A DNA stretch of 64,000 nt from Planctomyces sp. SH-PL62. Its GTDB lineage: Bacteria > Planctomycetota > Planctomycetia > Isosphaerales > Isosphaeraceae. Under the pieces are notes generated by a model. That model saw only the letters and a program-made list of their open reading frames with translations, did not search any database and was not told where the DNA came from. Positions 20,453-29,909 of the stretch are shown here, piece by piece (the first letter of the stretch is position 1; each line of letters begins with the position of its first letter). The DNA lies in NCBI RefSeq assembly GCF_001610895.1, contig NZ_CP011273.1, forward strand, positions 4,402,001 through 4,466,000. Direction: 5' to 3'. Position numbers and translations under genes: made by a program.

Positions 20453-21680
20453 CTAGTACTCTCTCACTGACGACTTGATGGCGATCCTCGGATTGGTTCT
20501 CCTGGATGCGGACTTACGCCGCAAGGAGGACAGCAGTGAAGAGATACATCGTGACGCTTGCGGGCGAGGAGCGGGCGGATCTCGAGGGCCTGCTGGCCGG
20601 CGGGAAGTCGTCGGCGTTGAAGCAGGCCCACGCCCGCATCCTGCGTAAGTCCGACACCTCCCCCGCGGGCCGGGGCGGAGGGACTCCAGACTCGCCGAGT
20701 CCGTGGATGTCGGGACGGCGACCGTCGAGCGGGTCCGCAAGCGGTTTGACGATCAGGGGTTCGAGTCGGCCCTGGTCCGAAAGCCCAGGTGCGGCCCAGC
20801 CGTCCGAAGACGCTCGGCGGCCGGGTTGAGACCCGGTTGATCGCCCTGGCCTGTTCGTCGCCGCTGGACGGCCGCAAGGTTTGGACGATGCAGCTATTGG
20901 CCGACCAGCTGGTCGATCTGGACGTCCTCCCTGCGATCTGCGACGAGACGGTTCGCCGTCGCTTGAGAATAGCGACCTGAAGCCGCATCGCAAGGAGGAG
21001 TGGTGCATCCCGCCGGCGAAGAACGCCGAGTTCGCGGCGGCGATGGAGGACGTGCTGGAGGTCTACGCCCGGCCCGACGACCCGAGGCGGCCGCAGGTCT
21101 GCCTCGACGAGGCGAGCCGGCAGTTGATCGGCGAGAGGATCACGCCGATCCCGGCGGCCCCCGGCCGACCCGAGCGGGTCGACTACGAGTACGTCCGCAA
21201 CGGCACGGCCAACCTGTTCATGGTCATGGAGCCCTTGCTGGGATGGCGGGCCGTGAAGGTGACCGAGAAGCAGACGGCGAGGGATTTCGCCTAGGTGGTT
21301 CGCTGGCTGGTGGAGGAGGTGCACGAGGAGGTCGACAAGGTCGTACTCGTGATGGACAACCTGAACACCCACAAGGTCGCCAGCCTGTACGAGGCGTTCC
21401 AGCCCGAGCAAGCCCGGCGGATCGCCGAGCGGCTGGAGATCCATCACACCCCGAAGCACGGCTCGTGGCAGAACGTCGCCGAGATCGAACTCGCGGTCCT
21501 CTCCCGCCAGCGCCTCGACCGCCGCATCGGGTCGATGGACGAGCTGAAGCGGGAGGTCGCCGCCTGGGAGGAGGGGCGGAACGAACGCCGGGTCGAGACG
21601 CGCTGGCGATTCACCACCGTCGACGCCCGCATCAAACTCCACCGACTCTACCCATCACCGCCGTAGTGGTAGAGCGCTGG
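20453..21680 (+). mobile_element. IS630-family element, degenerate (copy 1)
   Basis: The ends CTAGTACTCTCTCACT (20453) and AGTGGTAGAGCGCTGG (to 21680) form an imperfect inverted repeat, 11 of 16 positions paired. A frameshifted transposase fills the inside. Its right end overlaps the left end of the next IS630 element by a few bases. The transposase resembles that element closely in places but the two point in opposite directions. Confidence 0.6.
20536..21666 (+). pseudogene. IS630-type transposase, multiply frameshifted
   Basis: GTG 20536 has a strong AGGAGG seven bases upstream and begins VKRYIVTLAGEERADLEGLL. The helix-turn-helix (VGTATVERVRKRF) continues in a second frame after about 20680. 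The frame returns near 20960, where RRLRI switches to DLKPHRKEEWCIPP. The DDE domain then reads QVCLDEASRQL, VVLVMDNLNTH and PKHGSWQNVAEIEL, but a TAG at 21292-21294 interrupts it. At least two frameshifts and one nonsense codon mean it is not expressed as one protein. Confidence 0.85.
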
Positions 21681-22880
21681 TGTTTCATTGCATCTCGGTT
21701 GTCGGGTAAAGGCGTTTCAACTTGATCCACGCGTCGGCGGCCTTGAGCCACCAGTCGACCCTGGCCACCGACGCGTTACGCCTCGCCTGCCACGCCGCCA
21801 CCTCGGTTCTCAGGGCCCCGTGCTCCGGGACGCATCGATCGAGGCACTGCCTCGCCAGGACGCTCAGCTCCATCTCCGCCACGTTCAACCAACTCCCATG
21901 TTTCGCCACTCCAGCCTCTCGACCGGCCGCCGCGCCCCGGCCGGATCGAACGCCTTGTACAGGGCCGTCGGGGAGTGCGTCGACAGGTAGTCCAGCACCA
22001 GGACGACCTTCTCCGCATCCGGATACCACTCGTCGACCATGCGTCGGATGATCCGGGCGAAGTCCCGGCTCGTCCTCCTCTCGGTCACCTCGACCCGCCG
22101 CTTACCCGCCGGCGGCTCGAAGGCCATGAAGAGGTTGGCCGTGCCGTTGCGGACGTACTCGTAGTCCTCCCGCCGGGGTCGGCCGGGGGCCGCCGGGATC
22201 GGCGTGATCCTCTCGCCGATCAACTGCCGGCTCGCCTCGTCGAGGCAGACCTGCGGCCGCCTCGGGTCGTCGGGCCGGGCGTAGACCTCCAGCACGTCCT
22301 CCATCGCCGCCGCGAACTCGGCGTTGGACTGCGGCGGCAGGACCCACCGCTGCTTCAGCCACGGCTTGATCTCGTTTTTTTAGGGCCCGGCAGACCGTGG
22401 CCGGGTCGATCGAATCGACGACCTCCAGCTCGACGAGCTTGTCCGCCAGCAACTTCATCGTCCAGCGGGCCAAGCCGTCCGGCGGCGGTCCGCACGCCAG
22501 GGCGGACAGGTGCGCCTCCTGGGCCCCGTCGAGCTTGCGGTACTGGCGGCCGGTGGGCGGCCGACGCTCGACGGCGGTCGCGAGCCCGCCGCGGGTGAAC
22601 TTCTTGCGCACACGGGCCACGGTCGCGACGCGGACGTCGAACGCCTCGGCGATCCGGCCGTCGGGCCAGCCGTCGCCTTCGGCGTCGGCCTTGAGCATGA
22701 CGCGGGCCCGGGTGATGGTCGCGGCCGCATGCCGGCCCGTGGCCGCGAGCCTCTCCAGCTCCCGTCGCTGTTCGGCGGTGAGGCGTACGACGAACTCGTC
22801 CTTCAGAGCCATGACCTCCCTCTTGGTGGTTCGGAGGGATATCGTGACAAGCCGTCAGATCAGCTGCAATGACCCACTAG
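21677..22880 (-). mobile_element. IS630-family element, degenerate (copy 2)
   Basis: CTGGTGTTTCATTGCA (21677-21692) and TGCAATGACCCACTAG (22865-22880) are a 16-bp terminal inverted repeat with three mismatches. The element faces left, abutting copy 1 at its left end. Its intact end, GTGGGTCA after the TA, is like that of the IS630 element at 47782, so the two are probably relatives. Confidence 0.75.
21685..22812 (-). pseudogene. IS630-type transposase in three frames
   Basis: ATG 22812 starts MALKDEFVVRLTAEQRRELERL, with the helix-turn-helix and linker ending in RALKK. Here an A7 run (complement of 22375-22381) switches the frame to EIKPWLKQRWVLPP. The needed shift is +1 (or -2), not the usual -1. 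The DDE domain then runs QVCLDEASRQL and KVVLVLDYLSTH. A second break near 21905, within RLEW, looks like a small deletion, after which AKHGSWLNVAEMELSVL continues in a third frame. The second lesion makes this copy inactive whatever the first one is. Confidence 0.85.
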
Positions 22881-22889
22881 TCGGCCTGG

Positions 22890-23171
22890 GGCGGCGGGGG
22901 GGATCTGCTACGCTCGTGAGGTCCGTCGGACTCGGGGATCGGCGGATCCAGGGCCTGCATGGCGGGGCGGCGGTCATGGCCAAGCAGGTGAACGTCGGCG
23001 CGATCCGGTCGTGTTTCGAGTCGCCCAGCAATCCTCGGCGTGCGGGGAATCGCAAGCCTCGGCTGGTCGACGCCGCCGTCTGCGGCGTCTTGCGCGGCTG
23101 TAGCGACTCCACGGCCCTCCTCGTTGGACCGCGATTCGTCCGGAGTGGCTGGGATGGCTCCTCGCGATGAG
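22890..23171 (+). pseudogene. ISAs1-type transposase N-terminal relic
   Basis: ATG 22977 opens MAKQVNVGAIRSCFESP and RRAGNRKPRLVDAAVCGVL, which parallels the relic at 37759, where VVAVCGVLCACGGPTSIHR gives the ISAs1 N-terminal signature. The leader sequence is shared with 19050 and 37672. Only about 65 codons remain before the frame degrades. Confidence 0.55.
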
Positions 23172-23277
23172 ATATTGTTTCTGAATGCACGCATGCCTAT
23201 GATTGACTGTCGGACGGAAAACGCGCCATCGATCCACGATTTGAACGGCGACTCGCGATTCCCAAGAACTACAGTTG

Positions 23278-23815
23278 TTTGCCCTCGCTCAGCGTCCGCG
23301 AGTGATGGTCATGGAGTCCTGAGCGTGGCGCGTCGGCACGGGCTCGCACCGTGGGGGGGCGTCTTCGGGTATCTGCGCGAGCGGGCGATTGGTGGGGCGG
23401 GCCGGGGCGAGGCCCCGCGACGCCGACGTGCGGCCGGGCCCCGGGGGGCGTCGCGCCGCGGGCCCGGCCCCTGAGCCAAGGGCGAGGACGGCGACGTCGG
23501 TCCGGGACGGCCTGAGGGGCCCGCCGGCGTCCCCCGGCGCCATGGACGAGCCGAGGTCCCGAACCTCCGTCGACCACGCCCCGGCCCCCGCTCCCACCTT
23601 GGCGTCGCGGCGGCGGACGACTTCCGCGTCCGCCGCTCGGAGGCGGCCGAGGCCGCGATCGAGCGGACCGGGGCGATGAAGGTCCGGCCGCCGCCGTACA
23701 GCCCCGACTCCAACCCGCTCGGCGGGACGTGGCCGAGGATCGGGGGGCGTCCGCGCCGCGGGGACGACCCCGGCGTTGCACCAGGCGCCGGCCGACCAGG
23801 GCGATTGCCTAGCAA
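23278..23815 (+). pseudogene. decayed IS630 transposase (left nest copy)
   Basis: The strand matches the last part of the intact neighbouring transposase: AMDEP, EAAEAAIERTGAMKVRPPPYSP and the region around the final Glu. It is riddled with indels, including long C/G runs. It faces right, tail to tail with the intact leftward copy at 23846-24790. The outer edge, ACTACAG, may be a remnant of the IS end. Confidence 0.7.
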
Positions 23816-23845
23816 CCTATACGCCGAATAACACTTTACAGCGGT

Positions 23846-24790
23846 TTACCCCGGGATGGCATACAGCCCTGAATGCCTGAACCAGCCGGCGATATCCTTG
23901 GCCGTGGTCTGGTAGAGGGCGTCGGCCGGCGCCTGATGCAACGCCGGGGTCGTCCCCGCGGCGATCCGACGCAGGCGGGCCTTGAGCTTCGACCACATCT
24001 CCTCGATGGGGTCGTGGTCGGGGCTGTACGGCGGCGGCCGGATCCCTCTCGCCCCCGCCCGCTCGATCGCGGCCTCGGCCGCCTCCGAGTCGTGGACGCG
24101 AAGGTCGTCCATCACCACGACGTCGCCGGGGCGCAGGTTCGGCGCGAGCACGCCTTCGGCGTAGGTCCGGAACGCCGGCTCGTCCATGGCGCCGGCGAAC
24201 GCCGACTCGCCGCGGAGGCCGTCGAGGCCCGCCGCCGCGACCACGGTCGTCGTCCGCCACGCCTTCGGGGCCGAGCCCTCGGCCCGACGCCCCCCCGGGG
24301 CCCGGGCTTGCGTCGGGGTCATCGACGCGTCGACACCGGCCTCGTCCAGGACGATCCGCCGTCTCGGATCGAGCCGCTTCGCCTTGCGGCGGGACCTCCG
24401 GCGGGCCTCCTTGACGTCGGGGCGGTCGCGTTCGGCGGCGTGCGGCGACTTCTTCTTCCGCGTCCAGCCGGACCGCCGCAACGGCCGCCAGATCGTCACG
24501 AGCGTGCAGTCGAAGCCGCCCCGCTCCTTGATCTGCTTCGGCGTGGCGTCGGCGTGCCGGCGAACCAACTCGAACAGGCGAATCCGCTCGTCGAGCCCGA
24601 GCTTGAACCCGGCCCCGCCGCCGTGGGGCCCCGGCTCCAGGCCGCCGCTCGCACGCCGACGCTGCAGCATCCGCACCACGAACGACGGGCTCACCTCGAA
24701 CCGCCGGGCGATCGCGCGTTGCGACTCCTCGCCCCTGTCCACCGCCGCGACCACGCGCTCCCGCAGATCCGCCGAACAAGGTCTTCCCAC
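23846..24790 (-). CDS. IS630-family transposase, apparently intact (left nest copy)
   Basis: 314 residues from GTG 24790, which has GGGAGG six bases before it. An N-terminal helix-turn-helix (VAAVDRGEESQRAIARRFEVS) is followed by a basic linker. The DDE domain has RRIVLDEAGVDAS, DVVVMDDLRVHDS and YSPDHDPIEEMWSKLK, supplying D, D and E. It differs from the right copy by a few residues (for example C for R at residue 5). The upstream frame stays open to 25189 but overlaps the IS5 fragment and is not part of this gene. It could supply transposition activity in trans. Confidence 0.85.
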   Translation of the reverse strand: MGRPCSADLRERVVAAVDRGEESQRAIARRFEVSPSFVVRMLQRRRASGGLEPGPHGGGAGFKLGLDERIRLFELVRRHADATPKQIKERGGFDCTLVTIWRPLRRSGWTRKKKSPHAAERDRPDVKEARRRSRRKAKRLDPRRRIVLDEAGVDASMTPTQARAPGGRRAEGSAPKAWRTTTVVAAAGLDGLRGESAFAGAMDEPAFRTYAEGVLAPNLRPGDVVVMDDLRVHDSEAAEAAIERAGARGIRPPPYSPDHDPIEEMWSKLKARLRRIAAGTTPALHQAPADALYQTTAKDIAGWFRHSGLYAIPG

Positions 24791-24862
24791 GGCACGCCTC
24801 CCGAGCCGACGCGTCACTCGCTCATGGCTCTGTAGCCATCCTTCGCGTCTGCCAAGGGGAAG

Positions 24863-25183
24863 GTGACGCGGATGTACGCCGACTCGAAGCATCACGACTT
24901 CAGGCTCTACGGGTGGGTCGAGGCGAACGCGAGGTGGGAGACGGCGATCATCCGACGTCCCGACGGCTCGAAGGGCTGGGTGAGGCTGCCGATCCGCTGG
25001 ACGGTCGAGCGGACGTTCGCCCGGCTGGGCCGCTGCCGGCGGCTGACCAAGGACCGCGAGAAGACGGTCCGGTCGTCGGGGTCGTTCATCAAGCCGGCGA
25101 TGATCCGGCCGATGCTCCATCGCCTCCGGCCCTCGGACGTCGACCCGGGGTTTCGGTATCGACGGCCCGCAACGGCAGCGTAA
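24863..25183 (+). pseudogene. IS5-type transposase, C-terminal fragment (left nest copy)
   Basis: The 106 codons read MYADSKHHDFRLYGWVEANARWE, RWTVERTFARLGRCRRLTKDRE and IKPAMIRPMLHRLRP. These match the last third of the complete IS5-type transposase at 46957-47760. The IS5 right terminal repeat (CCACTTATGGGTCGTCTC) follows. The 5' two thirds are missing where the IS630 element joins. Confidence 0.9.
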
Positions 25184-25439
25184 TGCCACTTATGGGTCGT
25201 CTCTGAGATGTCAGGCTCAAAATTATCCCAGATCACCCATCGGGCGCAATAGCCCTGGCCGGCCGATGCCCTCGATCATGTCACGTCCAAAGGCTTCGCC
25301 GGCTGGTCTCGATATGTAAGGTAATATGCCATGCAGGGGCAAAACGCTTCAAAGGGTCGTCAACTCGAGAAGTTGTCCTTGTCGCATGATGTTTGTTCGC
25401 GGTGATTCACTGGGAGCTTCAATGGAGATTTAAGATTTT

Positions 25440-26744
25440 ATGGACATTGCCAAAGTCAAAAGCACGCTCCACATGGAAGACATGGGACAGGCGATGTACG
25501 AAATGATTGCTCGGCTTTTCCCCATATGCCGAAGCATCACTGGCAATGGAGTGCGTGAGTCACTCGCCATAGTCCGCGAGCATGTCCCCCTCGAACTACA
25601 TGAAATTCCGTCGGGAACGCGTATCTACGACTGGTCAGTTCCGCAGGAATGGAATATCCGCGACGCTTTCGTCAGGGATCCAAGCGGGATCAAGGTGATC
25701 GATTTCCAACGGTCTAATCTCCACGTCATGAGCTATAGCGTTCCAGTTCGGGCACGCATGCCACTTGAGGCATTGAGGCCGCATCTCTATTCCGACCCAG
25801 ATCATCCGAACTGGGTACCTAACCGGAGAAGCTATTACAAGAAGGACTGGGGATTCTGCCTGAGTTATGCTGATATGCAAAAGTTAATTCCGGGCGACTA
25901 CGAGGTTTGCATCGATTCATCGCTCGAGGACGGCTCTCTTACTTATGGAGAGTGTTTTCTGCCGGGGGATGTCACTGATGAAGTCCTTATCTCGACACAT
26001 GTCTGCCACCCATCCCTGTGCAACGATAACCTGTCCGGGATCGTAGTATCGGCGTTTCTGGCTCAGCTGCTTGCGGCCATCCCTCTGCACTTCTCCTACA
26101 GATTCCTGTTCATCCCCCAAGGGATCGGCTCAATATCATGGCTTGCCAGCAATGAAGAAGTTGCCTCACGAATTCGCCACGGTTTAGTCCTAAGCTGCCT
26201 CGGCGACGATGGTGACTTCACGTATAAGACTTCGCGACGCGGCGATGCGGATATCGACCGAGCTTGCTCCCACGTATTGCATGAGTCGGCGAAGCCGGCG
26301 CGCGTTCTCAAATTCTCTCCCCACGGTGGCGACGAGCGGCAGTTTTGCTCGCCCGGATTCGATCTCCCGATCGGCGTTTTGATGCGTTCGAGTTATGGAA
26401 ATTTCCCTCAATATCACACGTCGGCTGACGATCTCAATTTCGTTCAACCGAAAGCGCTCTCGGAGTCCTTCAATGTCCTGATTGATATTATAGCGATCCT
26501 CGAGAACAACCGAAACTACCGGAACACGTGCCCACGATGCGAGCCTTACCTTGCCAAACGAGGTATCAGCCTGAGTGGAGACTGGCCCTTCGGCCCCTCG
26601 AAGGAGCAACCGGTACTCTGGCTGCTCAATATGGCCGATGGATCACACTCATTACTCGACATTGCTGTGCGTTCAGGGCTTGATTTCGATAGTCTTTGTC
26701 AGGCTGCGCGAATGCTCCGCAAGTATGGCCTTCTAACCGAATGA
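25440..26744 (+). CDS. DUF4910 aminopeptidase-like protein
   Basis: 434 residues. The family has an M28-aminopeptidase-like fold with a C-terminal winged-helix domain and occurs in polysaccharide and antibiotic-sugar clusters. Visible motifs: an N-terminal FPICRSITGNGVRESL, then VPQEWNIRDAFV, the putative metal-site segment ISTHVCHPSLCNDNLSG (H, D, N) near residues 180-200, FIPQGIGSISWL, HGGDERQFCSPG and the closing HTSADDLNFV. The last 60 residues (LLNMADGSHSLLDIAVRSGLDF) look like the winged helix. Catalytic activity is unproven. GC content is visibly lower than flanking DNA. It is enclosed by the inverted nest pair, with no intact partner adjacent. Confidence 0.82.
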   Translation: MDIAKVKSTLHMEDMGQAMYEMIARLFPICRSITGNGVRESLAIVREHVPLELHEIPSGTRIYDWSVPQEWNIRDAFVRDPSGIKVIDFQRSNLHVMSYSVPVRARMPLEALRPHLYSDPDHPNWVPNRRSYYKKDWGFCLSYADMQKLIPGDYEVCIDSSLEDGSLTYGECFLPGDVTDEVLISTHVCHPSLCNDNLSGIVVSAFLAQLLAAIPLHFSYRFLFIPQGIGSISWLASNEEVASRIRHGLVLSCLGDDGDFTYKTSRRGDADIDRACSHVLHESAKPARVLKFSPHGGDERQFCSPGFDLPIGVLMRSSYGNFPQYHTSADDLNFVQPKALSESFNVLIDIIAILENNRNYRNTCPRCEPYLAKRGISLSGDWPFGPSKEQPVLWLLNMADGSHSLLDIAVRSGLDFDSLCQAARMLRKYGLLTE

Positions 26745-26799
26745 CAATTCAATATCGAAGTACCGACTCCACTATAACCAAAGTGCTGATGCTTACATT

Positions 26800-27110
26800 T
26801 GTAGCGGGATCTCGGCGTGAGCGGAGGAACCTGGCCAGGAGATTAGGCCGGCGACGCAGGGCTGCGAATTCCTCCGCCAGACGGCATCGTAGTTCCCTCG
26901 TCACGTCGCGGTATAATTCGGGAAACTGTGGTATTTGATCCAGCCCCAGGCACCCTCGTCGGGGTTGGCTTCGGCGGGTATTGCCGGGCAAGTCCTCGGC
27001 TATGATACCCGGATGCCTCGTCGGCTGGTAGACCCTCACGAGACGCGAGCGGCCGTGGTTCCGGCTTCGATGCCAGAAGATGATCCTCGGCCCGCGGATC
27101 TCGGCGCGGA
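26800..27110 (-). pseudogene. IS630-type transposase C-terminal relic
   Basis: Read leftward in two frames: REIRGPRIIFWHRSRNH, then HPGIIAEDLP, ANPDEGAWGWIKYH and RLAEEFAALRRRPNLLARFLR. This is the end of a DDE_3 transposase. The second catalytic Asp of the WDR motif reads His, and the frame is broken around the NPDEGAW Glu. Its N-terminal part is missing. The bases from 27111 to the next element show nothing else. Confidence 0.6.
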
Positions 27111-27167
27111 GTGTAGCCGGGGACGAGACGACGTCCTCTGGGGCGGGCGTCGGCGCCGTCAGGGATA

Positions 27168-27840
27168 AGAGGCCCTAACCCTGCCTCGGGAGATGGGCTG
27201 CGGCTCGGGGATGACCTGCTGGCGACGGCTGGCGTATTGGACGGCCGCCGGCGTCTGGCCGAGGCTCCACGCCCTGCTGCTGTCGGAGCTGGAGTGGGCC
27301 GGGGCGATCGACTGGAGCCGGGCGACGATCGACGGGTCGCACGTCCGGGCTCGGGGCGGCGGCGAGGCGACCGGCCCGAGCCCGGTGGACAGGCGGAAGA
27401 AGGGGAGCAAGCACGTCGTCGTCACCGACGCCGCCGGACTTCTCTTGGCGGCCGTGACGGCCTCGGGGAACAGGCCGGACGTCACGCAGCTGGAGCGGGC
27501 CGTCGACGCCGTGCCGCCGGTCCGCGGCCCGCGAGGCCGGCCGCGACGCCGCCCCGATGAGATGTACGCCGACCGCGGCTTCGACTCGAAGGCGAACCGC
27601 GACGCCCTGCGACGACGCGGCGTCCGCCCGATGATCGCCCGGATCCGGACGCCGCACGGCAGCGGCCCGGGGAAGAGGCGATGGGTCGCCGAGCGGACCA
27701 TATCCTGGCTCCACGGCCTCGGCCGCCTGCGAGTCCGGAAGGATCGCTCCGCGGCCATCCATCAGGCCTTCCTGTCACTCGGTTGCTCCCTAATATGCTT
27801 CGCGAACCTAAGCCTATAGCGGAGCTTTGTTAGGGGATCT
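27168..27840 (+). mobile_element. internally deleted IS5-family element
   Basis: AGAGGCCCTAAC at the left and GTTAGGGGATCT at the right are its terminal inverted repeats. The left repeat is followed at once by the middle of the transposase, so about the first 90 codons have been deleted. The complete-length relative is at 42975-43868. It has both ends and so might be moved in trans. Confidence 0.7.
27181..27819 (+). pseudogene. IS5-type transposase lacking its N-terminus
   Basis: The frame begins LPREMGCGSGMTCWRRLAYW without a start and runs through RATIDGSHVRARGGG, DRRKKGSKHVVVTDAAG, YADRGFDSKANRDALRRRG and AERTISWLHGLGRLRVRKDR to the normal end LSLGCSLICFANLSL. It carries the D, D and E region but no DNA-binding start. 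Compared with 43003-43848, this copy has the better C-terminus and that copy the better N-terminus. Confidence 0.85.
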
Positions 27841-27874
27841 TAAGGTGATGCCGGACGTGAAGGCGTTCGCCCAC

Positions 27875-28095
27875 GCTATCAGGCCGTGCTCGGGGTGCAG
27901 AATGGCTGCCGCTGGACTATCGAGCTAATTATCCGCGAGAACCGCTCGCGCGAGAAAATGGCCAGACTGAACCGCTTCGGCCTCGGGCTGCTGAACCAAG
28001 TCCCTGACCGAAAGAGCGCGCTATCAGGCGACGCCGCCGCGCCTGGAGCGACGACCACCTCATACATGCCTTGGGCACATCAACACATTAGTATT
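27875..28095 (+). pseudogene. ISAs1-type transposase C-terminal relic
   Basis: The frame reads LGVQNGCRWTIELIIREN, SREKMARLNRFGLGLLN and, after a shift, RRRAWSDDHLIHALG. This parallels the ISAs1 pattern HWxIEN-LHWxLDV-F-ED-SR ... LRRxALxLL ... RRAGWDDxYLLxVL. Only about 70 codons survive. It may be the other end of the same family whose N-terminal relics lie at 22890 and 37672. Confidence 0.5.
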
Positions 28096-28117
28096 TGGTT
28101 GGCTTGATTCGGCGAAG

Positions 28118-28190
28118 GCGTCGAGGCCTACCGCTCAGGCGGCGATCCGCCGTCACCTATCCCCGCCGTGGCGTGAACACTTGTTAAACA
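28118..28190 (+). repeat. IS66 right-end relic
   Basis: The segment GGCCTACCGCTCAGGCGGCG ... CATCCCC-like CTATCCCCGCC ... GGCGTGAAC matches the last codons and right terminal repeat of the IS66 element ending at 53348. Nothing else of IS66 is left here. Confidence 0.6.
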
Positions 28191-28253
28191 CGTGAATGGT
28201 TGCCGTTCGATAACGCTGATCAGTCACCCGGAAAGTGTAAGTTGGAGGATAAG

Positions 28254-29609
28254 ATGAGCAGAGTTTTGAGCGACGCCAGCCAATCGATAACAAAAGTCGC
28301 TCTCTTAGCCCATATTGGCAAGGGGAATCTGGGGGATGAGGCTACGATGGCCACCGCAATTGAAAACATCCGAATCCGCCGACCAGATACCGAAATTCAT
28401 GCGTTCACCCTGAATCCTATTGATACCGAAGCAAGACACAACGTCCCGTCCCACCCGCTCAGGCGTCTACGTATTTCGACGAATCCGGCTGCAACGACTC
28501 AATCGGCGGCCCATTATGGATTCAGCATATGGAGTCTATTCGAACGTATCAAGGATATTGTCAAGCAGATTCCTCTGATCTCAACGGCCTTGCGAGGTCT
28601 CAGCAACGGAATGAATGTCGCTGGGTCATCGGTTCTAGACTTCGTATTCTTTGTTCAGTCGAGTCGGCGATTGAAAGACACGGATGTTGTCGTAATTGTT
28701 GGCGGAGGTCAGTTGGGCGATTATTTCGGTGGGCCTTGGGGATTCCCCTACAACCTTCTTGGATGGTCATTGCTAGCCCGCATTCGACGGGCTGATGTCG
28801 TTTATTTGAGCATCGGAGCTGGGCCCATCAATTCGCCTCTCAGCCGCTTTTTCCTGCGCTCGGCATTGTCGCTGGCGAATTATCGTTCATTCCGAGACGA
28901 AGGGTCGCTTCGACTAATCGAGAGCTTGGGGGGCACGAAGAAAAATCATGTCTTCCCTGACCTGGTCCATGGCCTATCGGTCAGCATCTCGAACACACGC
29001 AAAACCGGCGATGCGAGCGTGATAGGTATTAATCCATTGCCCTTTCACGACGCGCGATACTGGGCCGAGGACAATCCATTCGTATATCAAAGATACATCA
29101 AGAAGCTTGCCCTGTTTGCGCAAAGCCTGATTCGAGACGGATACATTGTTTATCTGATTCCAACCCAGGTGATCGCAGATAGCCAGGTCGTGCATGACAT
29201 CGAGCTTCTTATTCGCAACGAACACCCATTGACACCCGTTTCTTCCTTGATCTGTCCGCCGGTCCAATCTCTCGAGGATCTACTTGATGTCATATCGAGG
29301 ACGGATTTGGTGTTTGCCAGCCGATTCCATGGCGTCGTTCTTTCGCTCGTGTCCAGCAAGCCGGTGATTGCGCTTGCATACAATAAGAAAACCAGCGAAC
29401 TGATGACAGATGTAGGAATGGGGGATTACGTTTCTGACATCGATCAATTCGATACTGAATGGATGGCGTCCCGATTCGAGCGGCTTCTGGACGAGTCTGA
29501 AGCAGCGCTGAGCCGCGTTGCGTCGAGGCTGGGTGAGTATAAAGTCTCTCTGGACGACCAATACGATCGTCTGTTTGGTCCTCGCCCGAAGTACCAGGAC
29601 CGGGCGTGA
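28254..29609 (+). CDS. Polysaccharide pyruvyl transferase family protein
   Basis: 451 residues from ATG 28254, which has TTGGAGGAT (28242-28250) as ribosome site; the frame is open back to 28200. The family transfers a pyruvyl group from phosphoenolpyruvate to a sugar, making a ketal that adds negative charge. Motifs: IGKGNLGDEATM near residue 22, VVIVGGGQLGDYFGG, LLARIRRADVVYLSIGAGPI, YRSFRDEGSLRLIESLG and the C-terminal DLVFASRFHGVVLSLVSSKPV, all characteristic. No signal peptide. GC content is low compared with the neighbouring IS relics. It is flanked by IS66 and IS5 relics, so its original operon context is lost. Confidence 0.88.
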   Translation: MSRVLSDASQSITKVALLAHIGKGNLGDEATMATAIENIRIRRPDTEIHAFTLNPIDTEARHNVPSHPLRRLRISTNPAATTQSAAHYGFSIWSLFERIKDIVKQIPLISTALRGLSNGMNVAGSSVLDFVFFVQSSRRLKDTDVVVIVGGGQLGDYFGGPWGFPYNLLGWSLLARIRRADVVYLSIGAGPINSPLSRFFLRSALSLANYRSFRDEGSLRLIESLGGTKKNHVFPDLVHGLSVSISNTRKTGDASVIGINPLPFHDARYWAEDNPFVYQRYIKKLALFAQSLIRDGYIVYLIPTQVIADSQVVHDIELLIRNEHPLTPVSSLICPPVQSLEDLLDVISRTDLVFASRFHGVVLSLVSSKPVIALAYNKKTSELMTDVGMGDYVSDIDQFDTEWMASRFERLLDESEAALSRVASRLGEYKVSLDDQYDRLFGPRPKYQDRA

Positions 29610-29909
29610 ATATAATTTCACGCAGCCTTTAGTTTCGATTTCTGCCTTGCGTCCCGGCGTGACGATTTAGTTTCTGTAGCTATAAAACTCATGCCGTTAG
29701 ATATGCAACGCCGCCTCGCATAGGTCGCTGAGATCGATCTCGGTATCGAAATGGTTGGTACCCATCGCGGTCTTCACGATCAGGGCCGTGATTTACCCCG
29801 AGCCGGCAATCAAGTTGACGATCACCTGGCGGCTAGGGCCGGGTGACTGTCCGGAGGCCGATCCGGTAACGATTTAAGGCGGATCGACGACCAGGACGGA
29901 GCCGCCAGC

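Larger units (their letters stand above)
23278..25213 (-). repeat. left copy of the 1.94-kb transposon nest (inverted duplicate of 32892-34825)
   Basis: This segment is a near-perfect reverse complement of 32892-34825. I noticed only a handful of substitutions and two single-base homopolymer differences. It contains, from the outside in, a decayed IS630 copy, an intact IS630 transposase facing it tail to tail, and the C-terminal third of an IS5 transposase with its terminal repeat. Homology includes the non-IS flank TGACATCTCAG, so the unit was duplicated whole rather than formed twice. Confidence 0.9.

Noticed and set aside
24790-25189. N-terminal 133-residue extension of the nest IS630 transposase
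   Set aside because: It is antisense to the IS5 fragment and starts inside it. The real start is the GTG with GGGAGG upstream.
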